Of a stretch of DNA of 64,000 nucleotides, positions 9,016-19,256 are shown piece after piece; positions within the stretch are counted from its first letter, which is position 1; each line of letters starts with the position of its first letter. Below the pieces are notes generated by a model, which worked only from the letters and a program-made list of their open reading frames with translations, made no database searches and was not told where the DNA came from. This DNA is from Hyphomicrobiales bacterium (GTDB taxonomy: Bacteria > Pseudomonadota > Alphaproteobacteria > Rhizobiales > Rhizobiaceae), in assembly GCA_900473175.1 (NCBI GenBank), contig UCKM01000013.1:39912-103911 (forward strand). The letters run 5' to 3'. Made by a program: the position numbers and the translations under genes.

Positions 9016-9169
9016 CGATTTGCGAACGCGGCGGACTTCTGCCATATCATTGCTGAAATCGCAAGCAAGCAATCGCAATCTTCGTGGCAAAATGTGCATG
9101 AGTCGCGAAAGCCAGGCCGGATTGTGGATAAATCCGCTGTGGACACGTCCGCAATATATGGGACAGAAC

Positions 9170-9367
9170 ATGACTTCGTCGTCGAAAAACCCGAATCTTG
9201 AACAAATAAATCGCGAGAAACGGCGTTCAGAACAATTGCGCGCCAACCTGGCACGGCGAAAACAGCAATCGCGCTCGCGCCGTTCCGGCGATGCTGATGA
9301 GCGGGACGAGGGTATCGTCGCGGCGACCGAAAAACCTTCCGGTTCCTCCCAAGGGAGCCAAGACTGA
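9170..9367 (+). CDS. Small conserved hypothetical protein upstream of murA
   Basis: A 65-residue, very charged protein (MTSSSKNPNLEQINREKRRS, then ANLARRKQQSRSRRSGDADE). The ATG at 9170 gives a start like those of small rhizobial proteins placed just before murA; the frame extends further upstream but that part is out of keeping in composition. No domain is recognised. It is probably disordered and could bind nucleic acid because of its Arg-rich middle, which is inference only. It is followed by murA after 113 bases. Confidence 0.55.
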   Translation: MTSSSKNPNLEQINREKRRSEQLRANLARRKQQSRSRRSGDADERDEGIVAATEKPSGSSQGSQD

Positions 9368-9480
9368 CCGCAATGCGGTCATAAGCCTTTCTTGAACCAT
9401 TTCGTGTGATGGTTTACAGCAACGGGCTCTTGCAAAGAGTTTCAACGAGGACGGGTAGTTTCCCGCGAAAGTGACACAAT

Positions 9481-10770
9481 ATGGATCGCATCAAGATTGT
9501 TGGCGGTAACAAGCTCAACGGCGTCATTCCGATTTCCGGCGCCAAGAACGCGGCCCTGCCGTTGATGATCGCATCGCTCCTGACTGACGATACGCTGACC
9601 TTGGAAAACGTCCCCCATCTTGCCGACGTCGAACAGTTGATCCGCATTCTCGGCAATCATGGCGTCGATTATTCCGTCAACGGCCGCCGCGAACGTCAGG
9701 ACGGCGCCTATTCGCGCACAATCCATTTCAGCGCCCGCCACATCGTCGATACCACTGCCCCTTATGAACTCGTCTCCAAGATGCGGGCGAGTTTCTGGGT
9801 CATCGGCCCGCTTCTGGCGCGCATGGGCACCGCCACCGTCTCGCTGCCGGGCGGCTGCGCCATCGGCACGCGTCCGGTCGACCTCTTCATCGATGGCCTG
9901 CGCTCGCTCGGCGCCGATATCGAAATCGAGAATGGCTATGTGAAGGCGAATGCCAAGGGCGGCCTTGTCGGCACCCGTTTCGCTTTCCCCAAGGTCTCGG
10001 TCGGCGCCACCCATGTCATCATGATGGCGGCGACGCTCGCCAAGGGTGAGACGGTCATTGAAAACGCCGCCCAGGAACCGGAAGTCGTCAATCTGGCCGA
10101 CTGCCTCAATGCCATGGGCGCCAAGGTCAGCGGCGCGGGTACGCCGACAATCACGATCGAAGGTGTGACCAGCCTTTCCGGCGCACGCGTCCGCGTCATT
10201 CCGGATCGAATCGAGACCGGCACCTATGCCATGGCCGTTGCCATGACCGGCGGTGATGTCATTCTCGAGGGCGCCGATGCAAGTTTGCTGAGCGCCGCAC
10301 TCACCACGCTCGGTCAAGCCGGGGCGGAGATCTCCGAAACCAATTCCGGGCTGCGCGTTGTCCGCAACGGCCACGGCATCATGCCGGTCGATGTGACGAC
10401 ACAGCCATTCCCCGGTTTTCCAACCGATCTGCAGGCGCAGTTCATGGGCCTGATGACCAAGGCCAAAGGCACGTCGCATATCACCGAGACCATCTTCGAA
10501 AACCGCTTCATGCACGTGCAGGAGCTGGCGCGTCTTGGCGCCAGGATTTCCCTGTCCGGACAGACGGCCAAGATCGAAGGCGTCGAGCGGCTGAAGGGCG
10601 CGCCCGTCATGGCAACCGATCTGCGCGCTTCGGTGTCTCTGGTCATCGCCGGCCTTGCGGCCGAGGGCGAGACTGTCGTCAACCGCGTCTATCATCTTGA
10701 TCGCGGCTTCGAGCGGCTTGAGGAAAAGCTGACGCGTTGCGGTGCGGTGGTCGAACGCATCAGCGACTGA
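9481..10770 (+). CDS. murA: UDP-N-acetylglucosamine 1-carboxyvinyltransferase
   Basis: A 429-residue protein of normal MurA length. It starts [20 protein letters not shown] with the [11 protein letters not shown] motif that binds substrate. The catalytic loop has Cys126 in [13 protein letters not shown], so it is of the fosfomycin-sensitive Cys type. RAS ([18 protein letters not shown]) and the C-terminal [14 protein letters not shown] are typical. It transfers enolpyruvate from PEP to UDP-GlcNAc in the first committed step of peptidoglycan synthesis, in the cytoplasm. It heads the conserved block that runs on to yacG. Confidence 0.98.
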   Translation: MDRIKIVGGNKLNGVIPISGAKNAALPLMIASLLTDDTLTLENVPHLADVEQLIRILGNHGVDYSVNGRRERQDGAYSRTIHFSARHIVDTTAPYELVSKMRASFWVIGPLLARMGTATVSLPGGCAIGTRPVDLFIDGLRSLGADIEIENGYVKANAKGGLVGTRFAFPKVSVGATHVIMMAATLAKGETVIENAAQEPEVVNLADCLNAMGAKVSGAGTPTITIEGVTSLSGARVRVIPDRIETGTYAMAVAMTGGDVILEGADASLLSAALTTLGQAGAEISETNSGLRVVRNGHGIMPVDVTTQPFPGFPTDLQAQFMGLMTKAKGTSHITETIFENRFMHVQELARLGARISLSGQTAKIEGVERLKGAPVMATDLRASVSLVIAGLAAEGETVVNRVYHLDRGFERLEEKLTRCGAVVERISD

Positions 10771-10889
10771 ACCCGGATATCCACGCAGATTATGCACAAC
10801 GCATAATTCCATTTGTCTGCACTTTCCTCTAACAGGAAAGGGTGCGTGGTGTCGGCTGGGCGCTTCGCCTCGATAAGTTATGCAATAGG

Positions 10890-11333
10890 ATGGACATGGA
10901 CACGTTGAAACTCATCGCCCTCGATGAGGAAGATCTGCAAATCCTTTCCGCGCATCTGCAGGATTCCGTGCTGAAGGTGGGCGATATCGACTATCTGGCC
11001 GCCGAGAAAAAGCTTGTTCTCGGCGTAAACCGTTTTGTCTGGGAACTGGCGGCCGACGGCAAACGCCACCGTAGTTTTGAACGCCGCCGCGCGGCAATAC
11101 TTTTCGACCGGGTCGGAAGCGTCAAGGCGACCGGTATCGACCGCAAGTACACGGATGACGTGCTGTCGTTATTGGCGATCCGATTCATCGTCGGAGACGC
11201 GCCTTCGGGCACCGTCGAGCTCACTTTTGCTGCCGGCAAGGCGCTGCGGGTCGAAGTCGAGGCCATCGAGGCACAGCTTACCGACCTTGGTGCTGCCTGG
11301 GAAACCCCGTTCAAACCCGAGCATGATGCCTGA
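10890..11333 (+). CDS. DUF2948 family protein
   Basis: A 147-residue protein (MDMDTLKLIALDEEDLQILS...DSVLKVGDIDYLAAEKKLVL) with the recurrent NRFVWE and the basic RRRAAILFDRV stretch seen in the DUF2948 family, which lies between murA and hisD in many Hyphomicrobiales. Function unknown. Start chosen at 10890; a second ATG two codons later (10896) is equally possible. It ends 20 bases before hisD, which suggests coupled transcription. Confidence 0.85.
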   Translation: MDMDTLKLIALDEEDLQILSAHLQDSVLKVGDIDYLAAEKKLVLGVNRFVWELAADGKRHRSFERRRAAILFDRVGSVKATGIDRKYTDDVLSLLAIRFIVGDAPSGTVELTFAAGKALRVEVEAIEAQLTDLGAAWETPFKPEHDA

Positions 11334-11353
11334 TCGGGAAAGGAGCAACTGAC

Positions 11354-12646
11354 GTGGCCATTGTTCTGAGGCAGTCCGAACCTGGTTTTGAAGCGCGGTT
11401 TTCCGCATTTCTTGCGACAAAGCGCGAGGTTTCGGAAGATGTTGATCGGGCGGTTGCCGAGATCATCCACCGCGTGCGCAGCCAGGGCGACGCCGCCCTG
11501 ATCGACTATTCGCAGCGCTTCGATCGCATCGACCTTGTCCAGCATGGCATTGCGATCACGTCCGCTGAAATCGATGCGGCGGTGGCAGATGCACCGGCGG
11601 CGACTGTGGAGGCGCTGAAACTCGCCCGGGATCGGATTCATTCGCATCATGCTCGGCAGATGCCAAAGGACGATCGCTATACCGACGCACTGGGAGTCGA
11701 ACTCGGCTCGCGCTGGACGGCGGTGGAGTCCGTCGGACTTTACGTTCCAGGCGGCACGGCGAGCTATCCGAGCTCAGTCTTGATGAATGCCGTCCCGGCG
11801 CAGGTTGCCGGGGTCGAGCGCATCGTCATGGTGGTGCCGTCGCCCGACGCCAAACTCAACCCACTCGTCCTGGTTGCAGCGCGCCTTGCCGGTGTCTCTG
11901 AGATTTATCGTGTCGGCGGAGCGCAGGCCATTGCCGCGCTCGCCTACGGCACTGAAACGATCGCGCCTGTGGCGAAGATCGTCGGCCCCGGCAACGCCTA
12001 TGTGGCGGCAGCCAAGCGCCGGGTCTTCGGCACTGTTGGCATCGACATGATTGCCGGCCCATCGGAAGTGCTTATCGTCGCCGACAAGGACAACGATCCC
12101 GACTGGATCGCCGCCGACCTCTTGGCGCAGGCCGAGCATGACAGCGCCGCCCAATCGATCCTGATCACCGATGACGAAGCTTTTGGCGATGCGGTTATTG
12201 CGGCGGTCGAGCGGCAACTTCTGGCGTTGCCCCGCACTGAGACGGCGGGCGCCAGCTGGCGCGACTATGGCGCGGTGATTCTGGTCAATGATCTTGAGTC
12301 TTCGCTGCCCCTCGTTAACCGCATCGCGGCCGAGCACCTTGAAATCGCGACCGCCGATCCGGAAAAACTGATGGCCGGCGTGCGCAATGCCGGCGCAATC
12401 TTCCTTGGCCGTTATACACCCGAAGTGATCGGCGACTATGTGGGCGGCTCGAACCATGTGTTGCCGACAGCGCGGTCTGCCCGTTTCTCCTCGGGCCTCT
12501 CGGTGCTTGACTATGTGAAGCGAACCTCCATCCTGAGGCTTGGCGTGGAGCAGCTGCGTGCACTGGGTCCGGCGGCGATCGAACTTGCGCGTGCAGAAGG
12601 GCTCGATGCGCATGGCAATTCCGTCGCGATCCGCTTGAATCTATAG
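11354..12646 (+). CDS. hisD: Histidinol dehydrogenase
   Basis: A 430-residue protein from a GTG with GGAAAGGAG upstream. It carries the family signature [16 protein letters not shown] followed by [12 protein letters not shown], the Zn-site region [14 protein letters not shown], and the catalytic Glu-His in RIAAEHLEI. The C-terminal [20 protein letters not shown] is also conserved. It oxidises L-histidinol to L-histidine with two NAD+, the last step of histidine synthesis. As in other rhizobia it is separate from the other his genes and sits in the murA-infA block. Confidence 0.98.
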   Translation: MAIVLRQSEPGFEARFSAFLATKREVSEDVDRAVAEIIHRVRSQGDAALIDYSQRFDRIDLVQHGIAITSAEIDAAVADAPAATVEALKLARDRIHSHHARQMPKDDRYTDALGVELGSRWTAVESVGLYVPGGTASYPSSVLMNAVPAQVAGVERIVMVVPSPDAKLNPLVLVAARLAGVSEIYRVGGAQAIAALAYGTETIAPVAKIVGPGNAYVAAAKRRVFGTVGIDMIAGPSEVLIVADKDNDPDWIAADLLAQAEHDSAAQSILITDDEAFGDAVIAAVERQLLALPRTETAGASWRDYGAVILVNDLESSLPLVNRIAAEHLEIATADPEKLMAGVRNAGAIFLGRYTPEVIGDYVGGSNHVLPTARSARFSSGLSVLDYVKRTSILRLGVEQLRALGPAAIELARAEGLDAHGNSVAIRLNL

Positions 12647-12653
12647 GACGATA

Positions 12654-13139
12654 ATGACAGCAACGGGCGAAACCGATGCACGGCTGATCGATGTGGAGCT
12701 TGACGAGACGATCGGCCGCTCGACGCCGGACGTCGAGCATGAGCGCGCCGTTGCCATCTTCGATCTGATCGAGGAAAACAGCTTCCGCCCGGTTAACGAT
12801 GATGGTGCTGGTCCTTATCGCCTGAAGCTCTCGCTGATCGAATCGCGGCTGATTTTCTCGATTACCCGCGAGAATGGCGATGACGTCGTCACGCACATCC
12901 TGTCACTGACGCCGCTGCGCAAGGTGGTGAAAGACTATTTCATGATCTGCGAAAGCTACTATGAGGCCATCCGTTCGGCCAGCCCCAGCAAGATCGAGGC
13001 GATCGATATGGGCCGCCGCGGCCTGCACAATGAGGGATCACAGACGCTTATGGACCGGCTCGGCGGCAAGATCGAGGTGGACTTTGATACGGCCCGTCGG
13101 CTCTTCACATTGGTGTGTGTGCTGCATTGGCGGGGGTAG
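12654..13139 (+). CDS. UPF0262 family protein
   Basis: A 161-residue cytoplasmic protein with the family's conserved pieces: [20 protein letters not shown] near the N-terminus, [16 protein letters not shown] in the middle, [19 protein letters not shown], and [18 protein letters not shown] at the end. Members are limited to Alphaproteobacteria and usually sit between hisD and a low-Mr phosphatase, as here. Function unknown. It begins 8 bases after hisD and its end nearly abuts the next gene. Confidence 0.9.
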   Translation: MTATGETDARLIDVELDETIGRSTPDVEHERAVAIFDLIEENSFRPVNDDGAGPYRLKLSLIESRLIFSITRENGDDVVTHILSLTPLRKVVKDYFMICESYYEAIRSASPSKIEAIDMGRRGLHNEGSQTLMDRLGGKIEVDFDTARRLFTLVCVLHWRG

Positions 13140-13147
13140 GCGAACCA

Positions 13148-13624
13148 ATGCCCGTCGAACCGGACAAATTGCCGGACGATCAGGATCCTGCCAAATCCGC
13201 GATGCCCAGCGCGGTGCTGTTCATCTGCGGCCAGAATTCGATCCGTTCGCCCATCGCCGAGGCGCTAGCGCGCAGCCTGCTGCCGTCAACGGTTTATATC
13301 GCTTCGGCGGGCGTCGAAAAGGGGGAACCGGATCATTTCGTCGACGAGATACTGGAGGAAATCGGATTGAACCGGCTTTCCGCCCAGCCGCGTACGTTCG
13401 AGGAACTCGAGGATCATTATTTCGACCTGATCATTACATTGTCGCCCAAGGCGCACCATATGGCACTGGAATTGACGCGGACCACGTCCGTGCATGTTGA
13501 ATATTGGCCAACGCCTGATCCCACGCTGGTGCGTGGCCGCCGCACCCAGATTCTCGATGCCTATCGCGACGTGCGCAACAACCTGAAACGCCATATTGAG
13601 GAACGTTTCAAACAGACGAGCTGA
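13148..13624 (+). CDS. Low-molecular-weight protein-tyrosine phosphatase/ArsC-like protein
   Basis: A 158-residue protein from the ATG at 13148. The P-loop is CGQNSIRSP, matching CX5R(S/T) of low-Mr tyrosine phosphatases and thioredoxin-type arsenate reductases, but the fold's second Cys pair of arsenate reductases is absent. The acidic DPT near residue 125 ([13 protein letters not shown]) stands where the general-acid Asp is expected. It probably dephosphorylates a protein or small phosphoester. Its place between UPF0262 and infA is conserved in the order, so it is a core gene rather than an arsenic resistance gene. Confidence 0.82.
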   Translation: MPVEPDKLPDDQDPAKSAMPSAVLFICGQNSIRSPIAEALARSLLPSTVYIASAGVEKGEPDHFVDEILEEIGLNRLSAQPRTFEELEDHYFDLIITLSPKAHHMALELTRTTSVHVEYWPTPDPTLVRGRRTQILDAYRDVRNNLKRHIEERFKQTS

Positions 13625-13752
13625 GCGGTCCGGCGACACTGCGCATTTGCATCGAACTCCCTTGTTCACAAATGGTGCGCAATACTATAGGTTCCGCCCA
13701 AAATTGCGGTCGAGCGCGGCCACAAAATGCCTTATCGGAGATAGAACTACGC

Positions 13753-13971
13753 ATGGCGAAAGAAGAAGTACTAGAATTTCCCGGTCTCGTGACGGAGCTG
13801 CTGCCCAACGCGATGTTCCGGGTCAAGCTTGAAAATGATCATGAAATCATCGCTCACACGGCAGGCCGCATGCGCAAGAACCGCATCCGCGTTCTTGCGG
13901 GTGACAAGGTCCTCGTCGAAATGACCCCCTACGATCTGACCAAGGGTCGTATCACCTACCGTTTCAAATAA
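13753..13971 (+). CDS. infA: Translation initiation factor IF-1
   Basis: A 72-residue protein, the standard IF-1 length: [20 protein letters not shown], then [20 protein letters not shown], with the OB-fold motif [18 protein letters not shown] and the end KGRITYRFK. It binds the 30S A site together with IF-2 and IF-3. It is followed 35 bases later by maf. Confidence 0.98.
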   Translation: MAKEEVLEFPGLVTELLPNAMFRVKLENDHEIIAHTAGRMRKNRIRVLAGDKVLVEMTPYDLTKGRITYRFK

Positions 13972-14006
13972 TCAGATTCGCGGACCCATCTGCAGGATAG
14001 GCTTTC

Positions 14007-14633
14007 ATGAGCGATCAGCCCAAATTCGTTCTTGCATCGGGTTCGCCGCGCCGTCTGGCGCTCTTGGGCCAGATCGGCATTGAACCCGATCGCCTGCTGC
14101 CCGCGGATGTGGATGAAACGCCACTGCGGGCCGAACATCCGCGCTCGCTGGCGCGCCGTCTGTCGCGCATCAAGGCCGAGCGGATCGCGCAGGAACTGAA
14201 GGGCGATGCGGAATACGGCGAAGCCTATATCGTCGCCGCCGATACGGTTGTTGCCGTCGGCCGGCGCGTCCTGCCCAAGGCGGAAATCCTCGATGACGCC
14301 ACTGCCTGCCTGCGGCTGCTTTCCGGCCGTTCGCACCGCGTCTATACGGGCCTGTGCCTGATCACGCCGAAGGGCAAGCAGCGCCAGGAACTGATTGAAA
14401 CCAGGGTTCGCTTCAAACGTCTTTCCCGCGAGGAACTGGAGAGCTATCTTGCCTCTGGCGAATGGCGCGGCAAGGCGGGCGGCTACGCGATCCAGGGTCT
14501 GGCGGGCGGCTTCGTCGTCAAGCTGGTCGGCTCCTATAGCAATGTCGTTGGCTTGCCGCTCTATGAGACAGCAAGCCTGTTGCATGGAGAAGGCTATCCC
14601 GTCTATGCAAATTGGCAGAACGCAAGCCGCTGA
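14007..14633 (+). CDS. maf: Maf family nucleotide pyrophosphatase
   Basis: A 208-residue protein. It begins with the family motif [12 protein letters not shown], has VDETPLR (residues about 30-36) and the catalytic Asp region [13 protein letters not shown], then YTGLCLI and [16 protein letters not shown]. Maf proteins hydrolyse dTTP/UTP or modified nucleoside triphosphates to monophosphates, cleaning the nucleotide pool, and affect septum formation in some bacteria. It lies between infA and yacG, the usual alphaproteobacterial order. Confidence 0.94.
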   Translation: MSDQPKFVLASGSPRRLALLGQIGIEPDRLLPADVDETPLRAEHPRSLARRLSRIKAERIAQELKGDAEYGEAYIVAADTVVAVGRRVLPKAEILDDATACLRLLSGRSHRVYTGLCLITPKGKQRQELIETRVRFKRLSREELESYLASGEWRGKAGGYAIQGLAGGFVVKLVGSYSNVVGLPLYETASLLHGEGYPVYANWQNASR

Positions 14634-14647
14634 ACGAAGTAGCTCCC

Positions 14648-14857
14648 GTGACCGACAATAACAACAGCACCGCGAAAGTAACGCCCTTGCGTCCGACGCG
14701 TCCATGCCCCGAATGCAAGCGGCCGTCGCAACGCGAACATTACCCCTTTTGCTCGGTTCGCTGCCGTAACATTGATCTCAACCGCTGGTTGACTGGAGCC
14801 TATGTCCTGCCCGCCGTCGAAAGCGCGGATGACAGCGACGACAACGGCGAGAATTAA
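14648..14857 (+). CDS. yacG: DNA gyrase inhibitor YacG
   Basis: A 69-residue zinc protein from a GTG at 14648 ([20 protein letters not shown]). Zinc ligands are CPEC and CSVRC 15 residues apart, followed by [14 protein letters not shown], as in YacG. Known YacG binds GyrB and blocks DNA binding by gyrase. A longer version from a TTG at 14612 overlapping maf is possible but its start is weaker. It closes the murA block. Confidence 0.9.
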   Translation: MTDNNNSTAKVTPLRPTRPCPECKRPSQREHYPFCSVRCRNIDLNRWLTGAYVLPAVESADDSDDNGEN

Positions 14858-14905
14858 GCAGTTTCGCTGAATGCGAATTGCGGAGCCGTAGCAGGCGCGC
14901 ATTTC

Positions 14906-15991
14906 TCAGAGCTTGATCACCCGCTGCGTTGCAGGCTGCGACAGCACCATGTTGATGGCGCGCAGCACGTTCACACTGTCCGACAGCGGCATGACGTTGC
15001 ATGTGGTCTCACCGGCACGGATTGCAGCCATCACCGCCATTGCTTCGAATTGCAGGCCGGTGCCCGGGAAATGATGTTCCTCGACGCTGCGCCCGGGAAC
15101 AGGCAACCGGTCGAGCAGTTTGCCGAAGAACCCCTGCGGCCCTGGCAAAGGGCCGAACGGCGGCGTCAACGCAAAACCCTGATAGACCGTCAGGCGCTGC
15201 GCATTCCTGAACGGCGCATCGAGCCTGATCGCGCCTTTGGTTCCCTCGATGACGAAATGGTTCGCGCCATTCGCATCGAAACCGCAGGCAAGCCGGGCTT
15301 CCGCTTCGTCATAGTGCAGCGTGATTTCGGAGCGCATGTCGACGCCGTTGGGTGCAGCATGCCAAAGGCCAGAGACCTTTTGCGGCTGGCCGAGGAAATG
15401 CATGGCGAGCGATACGCAATAGACGCCGAGATCAAGGCTGGCGCCGCCGCCGAGCGACCGGCTGAAAAAGCGGCTCTCAGGCTTGTATTCATGGGCGAAA
15501 GCAAGTTCCGCGGTAATCGTGCGGATCATGCCGATCTCGCCAGCATCCACCTTTGCCTTGGTGGCAATGACCGCCGGCAGAAAGCGGGTCCACAGGGCTT
15601 CCATGGCAAAGACATTGACCCGCGCCGCTTCGCGCTGGATCACCGATGCTTCCGTGTGGGAAGGAGCGATGGGCTTCTCAACGAGGATTGCCTTGCCCAA
15701 GCGCAAGGCTTTCAGCGCCTGTGCCAGGTGCAGGGAATTGGGTGTGGCGATGTAGATGGCGTCGATGGCGGGATCGGCCATGAAGGAATCAAGATCAGAA
15801 TAGGCGCGGCGGCTACCGAACGCCTCGCGAAAGTTTTCCGCGCCAGTCATGGTCCGCGAATGGTTGGCGGCAAGCACGGCGTCCGGCACGAACGCCAGAT
15901 CGGAAGCGAATCGCTGTGCGATTTCGCCGGTACCAATGATCCCCCAGCCAAAAGCCCCACTCCTGGCCGTTTTCTCCCCCAATTCATCCAT
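14906..15991 (-). CDS. Gfo/Idh/MocA family oxidoreductase
   Basis: A 361-residue NAD(P)-dependent dehydrogenase. Near the N-terminus the Rossmann motif is GWGIIGTGEIAQRF; the conserved EKP motif is in ILVEKPIAPS, and the C-terminal domain has LDLGVYCVSLAMHFLGQP. Family members oxidise or reduce sugars, inositols, or dihydrodiols (the last group shares this general length); the substrate is not evident. It is convergent with yacG (48 bases apart) and transcribed away from tRNA-Phe, with no partner gene. Confidence 0.85.
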   Translation of the reverse strand: MDELGEKTARSGAFGWGIIGTGEIAQRFASDLAFVPDAVLAANHSRTMTGAENFREAFGSRRAYSDLDSFMADPAIDAIYIATPNSLHLAQALKALRLGKAILVEKPIAPSHTEASVIQREAARVNVFAMEALWTRFLPAVIATKAKVDAGEIGMIRTITAELAFAHEYKPESRFFSRSLGGGASLDLGVYCVSLAMHFLGQPQKVSGLWHAAPNGVDMRSEITLHYDEAEARLACGFDANGANHFVIEGTKGAIRLDAPFRNAQRLTVYQGFALTPPFGPLPGPQGFFGKLLDRLPVPGRSVEEHHFPGTGLQFEAMAVMAAIRAGETTCNVMPLSDSVNVLRAINMVLSQPATQRVIKL

Positions 15992-16183
15992 ATGTTGCGA
16001 ATCCCGTCTCCAATGCCATTAACAGACACACCAATGCATGCCCTTTGCAAGAGGCAGAAAAACGGCAAAAAATTCGTGAGTTGATGCTGGACAGCGCGAT
16101 TTTTAGTGTTATAACCCACGCGCTTCTGACGGAAAAGCCAACCCGTCGACACGGCTTGCCGGACAACGGAAACGCCACGAAGT

Positions 16184-16259
16184 GCCCAGATAGCTCAGTT
16201 GGTAGAGCAGCGGATTGAAAATCCGCGTGTCCGTGGTTCGAATCCGCGTCTGGGCACCA
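16184..16259 (+). tRNA. tRNA-Phe (anticodon GAA)
   Basis: A 76-base cloverleaf with encoded CCA. The acceptor arm GCCCAGA pairs with TCTGGGC, the D-arm is GCTCAGTTGGTAGAGC, the anticodon stem CGGAT/ATCCG encloses TGAAA (anticodon GAA), and the T-arm GTGG-TTCGAAT-CCGC follows. It reads UUU and UUC. Confidence 0.97.
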
Positions 16260-16404
16260 CTTTTCTCACAATTGCCCTGTTTTGACAGAAACTCGCGCCA
16301 TATTGTTTGCTCCAGCAGCGAACGCGTCATTTCCCGGCTATATGGGTTGCCGCTGCGTTCCCTCGCCCCTATCATCGATAGCGTTCCGGAGGGGAGTGAC
16401 CCAG

Positions 16405-16749
16405 ATGCGAAGTGCCATTTCCATGACAGTCTTGACGATGCTGATGCTTGCTGGATGCCAGTCGACAGGCGATGATGCTGATGAGGTCCCTGCGTCAGCT
16501 GTGCCGTCTGCGATGACAGCGACCGAGACCGCCTCGGGTGGTGCGCCAGCCGATATTGCCGATCTCGTCAATGCGCGCGCAGCCAGCGCCAAAGGCCAGA
16601 TGCAGGCACGGGGCTACGCTGCGACCAGCTATCAGGGTGGCGCTGCGTTCTGGTGGAACCCCACCACAACAATCTGCGCGCGCGTCGTCACCACCAACGG
16701 ACGGTTTCAGACGATCGGCACGGCGGCGACGCGCTATTGCGGATATTGA
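16405..16749 (+). CDS. Small lipoprotein of unknown function
   Basis: A 114-residue protein from the ATG at 16405 (GGAGGGGAG upstream). MRSAISMTVLTMLMLAGCQS has a lipobox (LAGC), so it is likely anchored in a membrane as a lipoprotein. After a Ser/Ala-rich linker the domain DLVNARAASAKGQMQARGYA...GGAAFWWNPTTTICARVVTTNGR ends YCGY. This compact Cys-flanked end recurs in small rhizobial exported proteins; no function is known. It stands alone between tRNA-Phe and a long intergenic region. Confidence 0.7.
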   Translation: MRSAISMTVLTMLMLAGCQSTGDDADEVPASAVPSAMTATETASGGAPADIADLVNARAASAKGQMQARGYAATSYQGGAAFWWNPTTTICARVVTTNGRFQTIGTAATRYCGY

Positions 16750-17196
16750 ACCGATATCCAGGTGAGACGTTTCGTGATGAAGAAGAACTGCAACCGGTCG
16801 CAACTCTACACGCTGGCCAAGCTTTTCGGCCGCGAATTAGTTTCCAACCGAAAGAAACCGGTTTCACTCGCCCGATTTAATATTTGTGGTTGTAGTATTT
16901 TTGTCACCAAAACAGGACATTGTAACGACCGGCCGCGTGACGGAAAAGATAGGTCCCCAAACCTTGCCATTCTGGCGAACATACTGGAAACCATGGAGGT
17001 TCAGGGGGTTTTGTGGCGCAAGTTGGGTTAAAATCAGGAGAACGTTAATTCCTATTTATTAGACTTTTGTCGGAGACTCCCTATAGTGAACTACTTCAAG
17101 CTATAGTAGAGTTAGCTTGCAAGAAGCATGGCATAATCTGATCTAGCAGGGCACGAACATAGCGAAAACGAAATAAAATCCGGGGTTTAGGCAGGA
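16750..17196. other. Long regulatory-looking intergenic region before the BTAD regulator
   Basis: About 447 bases, AT-richer than its surroundings from 16870 on. It holds the 12-base palindrome GAAACCGGTTTC (16854-16865). Frames up to 89 codons here have no family resemblance. It probably contains the promoter of the RiPP locus regulator. Confidence 0.4.
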
Positions 17197-19221
17197 ATGA
17201 AGCTGACGGTTTTTGGAGAGGCAACTGTTAGTCTGGGCGGGCAGCTTGTCCCGCGCGTACCCGCGAATTTTCTTCGCATCGTCGTCTATCTTCTCTTGGT
17301 CAATGACAACCATTCCGTTTCCCGTGGAAAGCTTTCGCAAGTGCTCTGGTCCGATACGGATCAGGCGCACGCCTCGATGAATTTGCGCCAGAGTCTCGCC
17401 CGCATCCGCAAGTTCCAGGAGCAATATGGCCTGAACCTCATTCAGGGCGATGCAACCTATGTCTACCTCAACCTGTCACAGGTGAAGGCCGACCTGTTGA
17501 GCATCGATCTGCTCGACTACATCAATCATGCACGCAGGGGTGATATCGAGTCCGTACTTAGCCTGTGCGAACTCTATACCGGCGACCTCCTCGCCCAGAA
17601 CGAACCGCAGAATTCCGATTTTGACGAGTGGCTGGATATCGAGCGTGTCCGCCTGCGCGACGATCTGATCACCATGCTGCTCGGCATGGTCAACCAGTCG
17701 ATCGGTGTCAGCATTGATGAGAAGCGGCAGTGTGCCCGCAAGCTGATAGAGATCGATCCCTATCAGGAAGTCGGCTACCGCGCCCTGATGCAGACTGCGT
17801 CGCAGCTCGGGCTCATCGCCAAGGTCGAGCGCACCTTCCGCGAGTGCACCCGCAAGTTGCGCGACGATCTCGACGTCGAGCCGGAAGAGGAAACGATCGA
17901 GCTCTACCAGCAACTGCTGCCCAAGCTCTCGCCGGCGACGACACGCGCGCTGATCCTGCCGCACGCTGTCAACCCGTCGCATGGCAATGGCATCGAAATT
18001 CAGACGCCGCATTCGATTCGGGCGGTGAACCAGATCGAGCAGAACAAGCTGGCGGGCCTGCCGAGGGTCATCGTCCTTTATCTGCCGCACAATCCTGCCG
18101 ATCCGATGGAGCAGCTTGCTGCCTCGCTGGTCGATGATATCACCATCGGTCTCTGCCGCTTGCGCACGCTCTCCGTCGTTGCGCCCTATACGTCGAGCCG
18201 GGTGGTTACGGAGTCATCCATTGACAGCTTTGACGGCTTAAGCGAGCAGTTCGGCGTGAACTATGTCGTCGACAGCAAGATCGTGCGCCGGGATGGCTTC
18301 TGCTTCCTTTCGGTGAAACTGATTGATGCCGCGACGCAGGAAATCGTCTGGGCCGAGAAACAGAAGTTCGACTATGTCCTGCCCGAGCAGCAATATCGCC
18401 AGCTTTCGATCCGCATCATCCTGTCGGTCGTCTCCGTCATCGAGAAAGCGGAACTCGACCGCTACAACCGCCTGTTCCAGGATCCGAATGCCTATTACTG
18501 GTATCTGGTCGGCAAGCGGGATATCGACAAGTTCGATCTGCCGAAGTTGCGCCAGTCGCGTCAGTCCTTCAAGAATGCGCTCACTGCCTCCCCGGATTTT
18601 GTGCCGGCGCTCAGCGGCATCGCCCGGACCATGCAGAAGGAATGGCTGATGCTCGCGCGCAGCGAGAAAGATATCCTGATCGAAGGCGAGCAGATCGCCA
18701 AGCGTGCGGCGCCGGCTGATCCGGACGACGAGAGGCCCTTGCGCGAGCTCGGCACCATCAGCATGTATCTCGGCAAGTTCGACGACAGTCTCGAATATTT
18801 CGATCAGGGTGAATCCATCAACCCGCAACATGCCGACCTGCTTGCAGACTATGCGGATGCGCTGACCCATTATGGGTGGCTCGAACTTGCTGTTGAAAAG
18901 ATCAATCAGGCTATTGCTCACAATCCCCTTGCCCCAGACTACTATTATTGGGTCGGCGGCGGCGCGTTGCATAATCTTGAGCGCCATTCCGAGGCTCTTG
19001 CTTTACTCCAACAGATGCAAAATCCGCGGGCGGCGGCGCGCCTGATTGCTGCCTGCTGGGCCATGCTCGGGGAGCGGGAAAAGGCGGAGGAATACCGACG
19101 CTACGCCCTTGAGGACAATCCGAATTTCAAGATTGACGACTGGATCAGCGGTTTGGGCGTCAGGCTGCCGGAACAGCGCAAGAGATACGAGGCATCGCTT
19201 CGGCAAGCAGGTTTTCAGTAA
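17197..19221 (+). CDS. BTAD/SARP-type transcriptional regulator with TolB-like and TPR domains
   Basis: A 674-residue regulator. Residues 1-95 form an OmpR/SARP-type winged helix (LTVFGEATVSLGG, SRGKLSQVLWSD, NLRQSLARIRKF); about 100-250 the BTAD helical domain (GDLLAQNEPQNSDFDEWLDI, CTRKLRDDLDVEPEEETIEL). Residues about 285-400 resemble the TolB-N-like domain found with adenylate-cyclase and CadC-type regulators (VIVLYLPHNP...LVVDDITIGL-like), and about 420-650 are TPRs (YLGKFDDSLEYFDQGESINP). No transmembrane helix was seen. SARP-type proteins activate antibiotic and peptide biosynthesis genes; this one is 35 bases ahead of the precursor/YcaO/TfuA genes on the same strand and is the probable activator of the locus. 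Confidence 0.82.
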   Translation: MKLTVFGEATVSLGGQLVPRVPANFLRIVVYLLLVNDNHSVSRGKLSQVLWSDTDQAHASMNLRQSLARIRKFQEQYGLNLIQGDATYVYLNLSQVKADLLSIDLLDYINHARRGDIESVLSLCELYTGDLLAQNEPQNSDFDEWLDIERVRLRDDLITMLLGMVNQSIGVSIDEKRQCARKLIEIDPYQEVGYRALMQTASQLGLIAKVERTFRECTRKLRDDLDVEPEEETIELYQQLLPKLSPATTRALILPHAVNPSHGNGIEIQTPHSIRAVNQIEQNKLAGLPRVIVLYLPHNPADPMEQLAASLVDDITIGLCRLRTLSVVAPYTSSRVVTESSIDSFDGLSEQFGVNYVVDSKIVRRDGFCFLSVKLIDAATQEIVWAEKQKFDYVLPEQQYRQLSIRIILSVVSVIEKAELDRYNRLFQDPNAYYWYLVGKRDIDKFDLPKLRQSRQSFKNALTASPDFVPALSGIARTMQKEWLMLARSEKDILIEGEQIAKRAAPADPDDERPLRELGTISMYLGKFDDSLEYFDQGESINPQHADLLADYADALTHYGWLELAVEKINQAIAHNPLAPDYYYWVGGGALHNLERHSEALALLQQMQNPRAAARLIAACWAMLGEREKAEEYRRYALEDNPNFKIDDWISGLGVRLPEQRKRYEASLRQAGFQ

Positions 19222-19256
19222 TCTTTACCCGCAACAAGCAAAAAGGAACGTTCTGA

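Noticed and set aside
9442..10812. Long open frame on the minus strand across murA (456 codons)
   Set aside because: It is the antisense shadow of a GC-rich, codon-biased gene; no ribosome site, and the translated sequence is Arg/Gly/His-rich with no family pattern, while murA on the other strand is certain.
16762..17031. Small gene upstream of the BTAD regulator (89 codons)
   Set aside because: No ribosome site or conserved pattern; likely chance open frame in a regulatory region.
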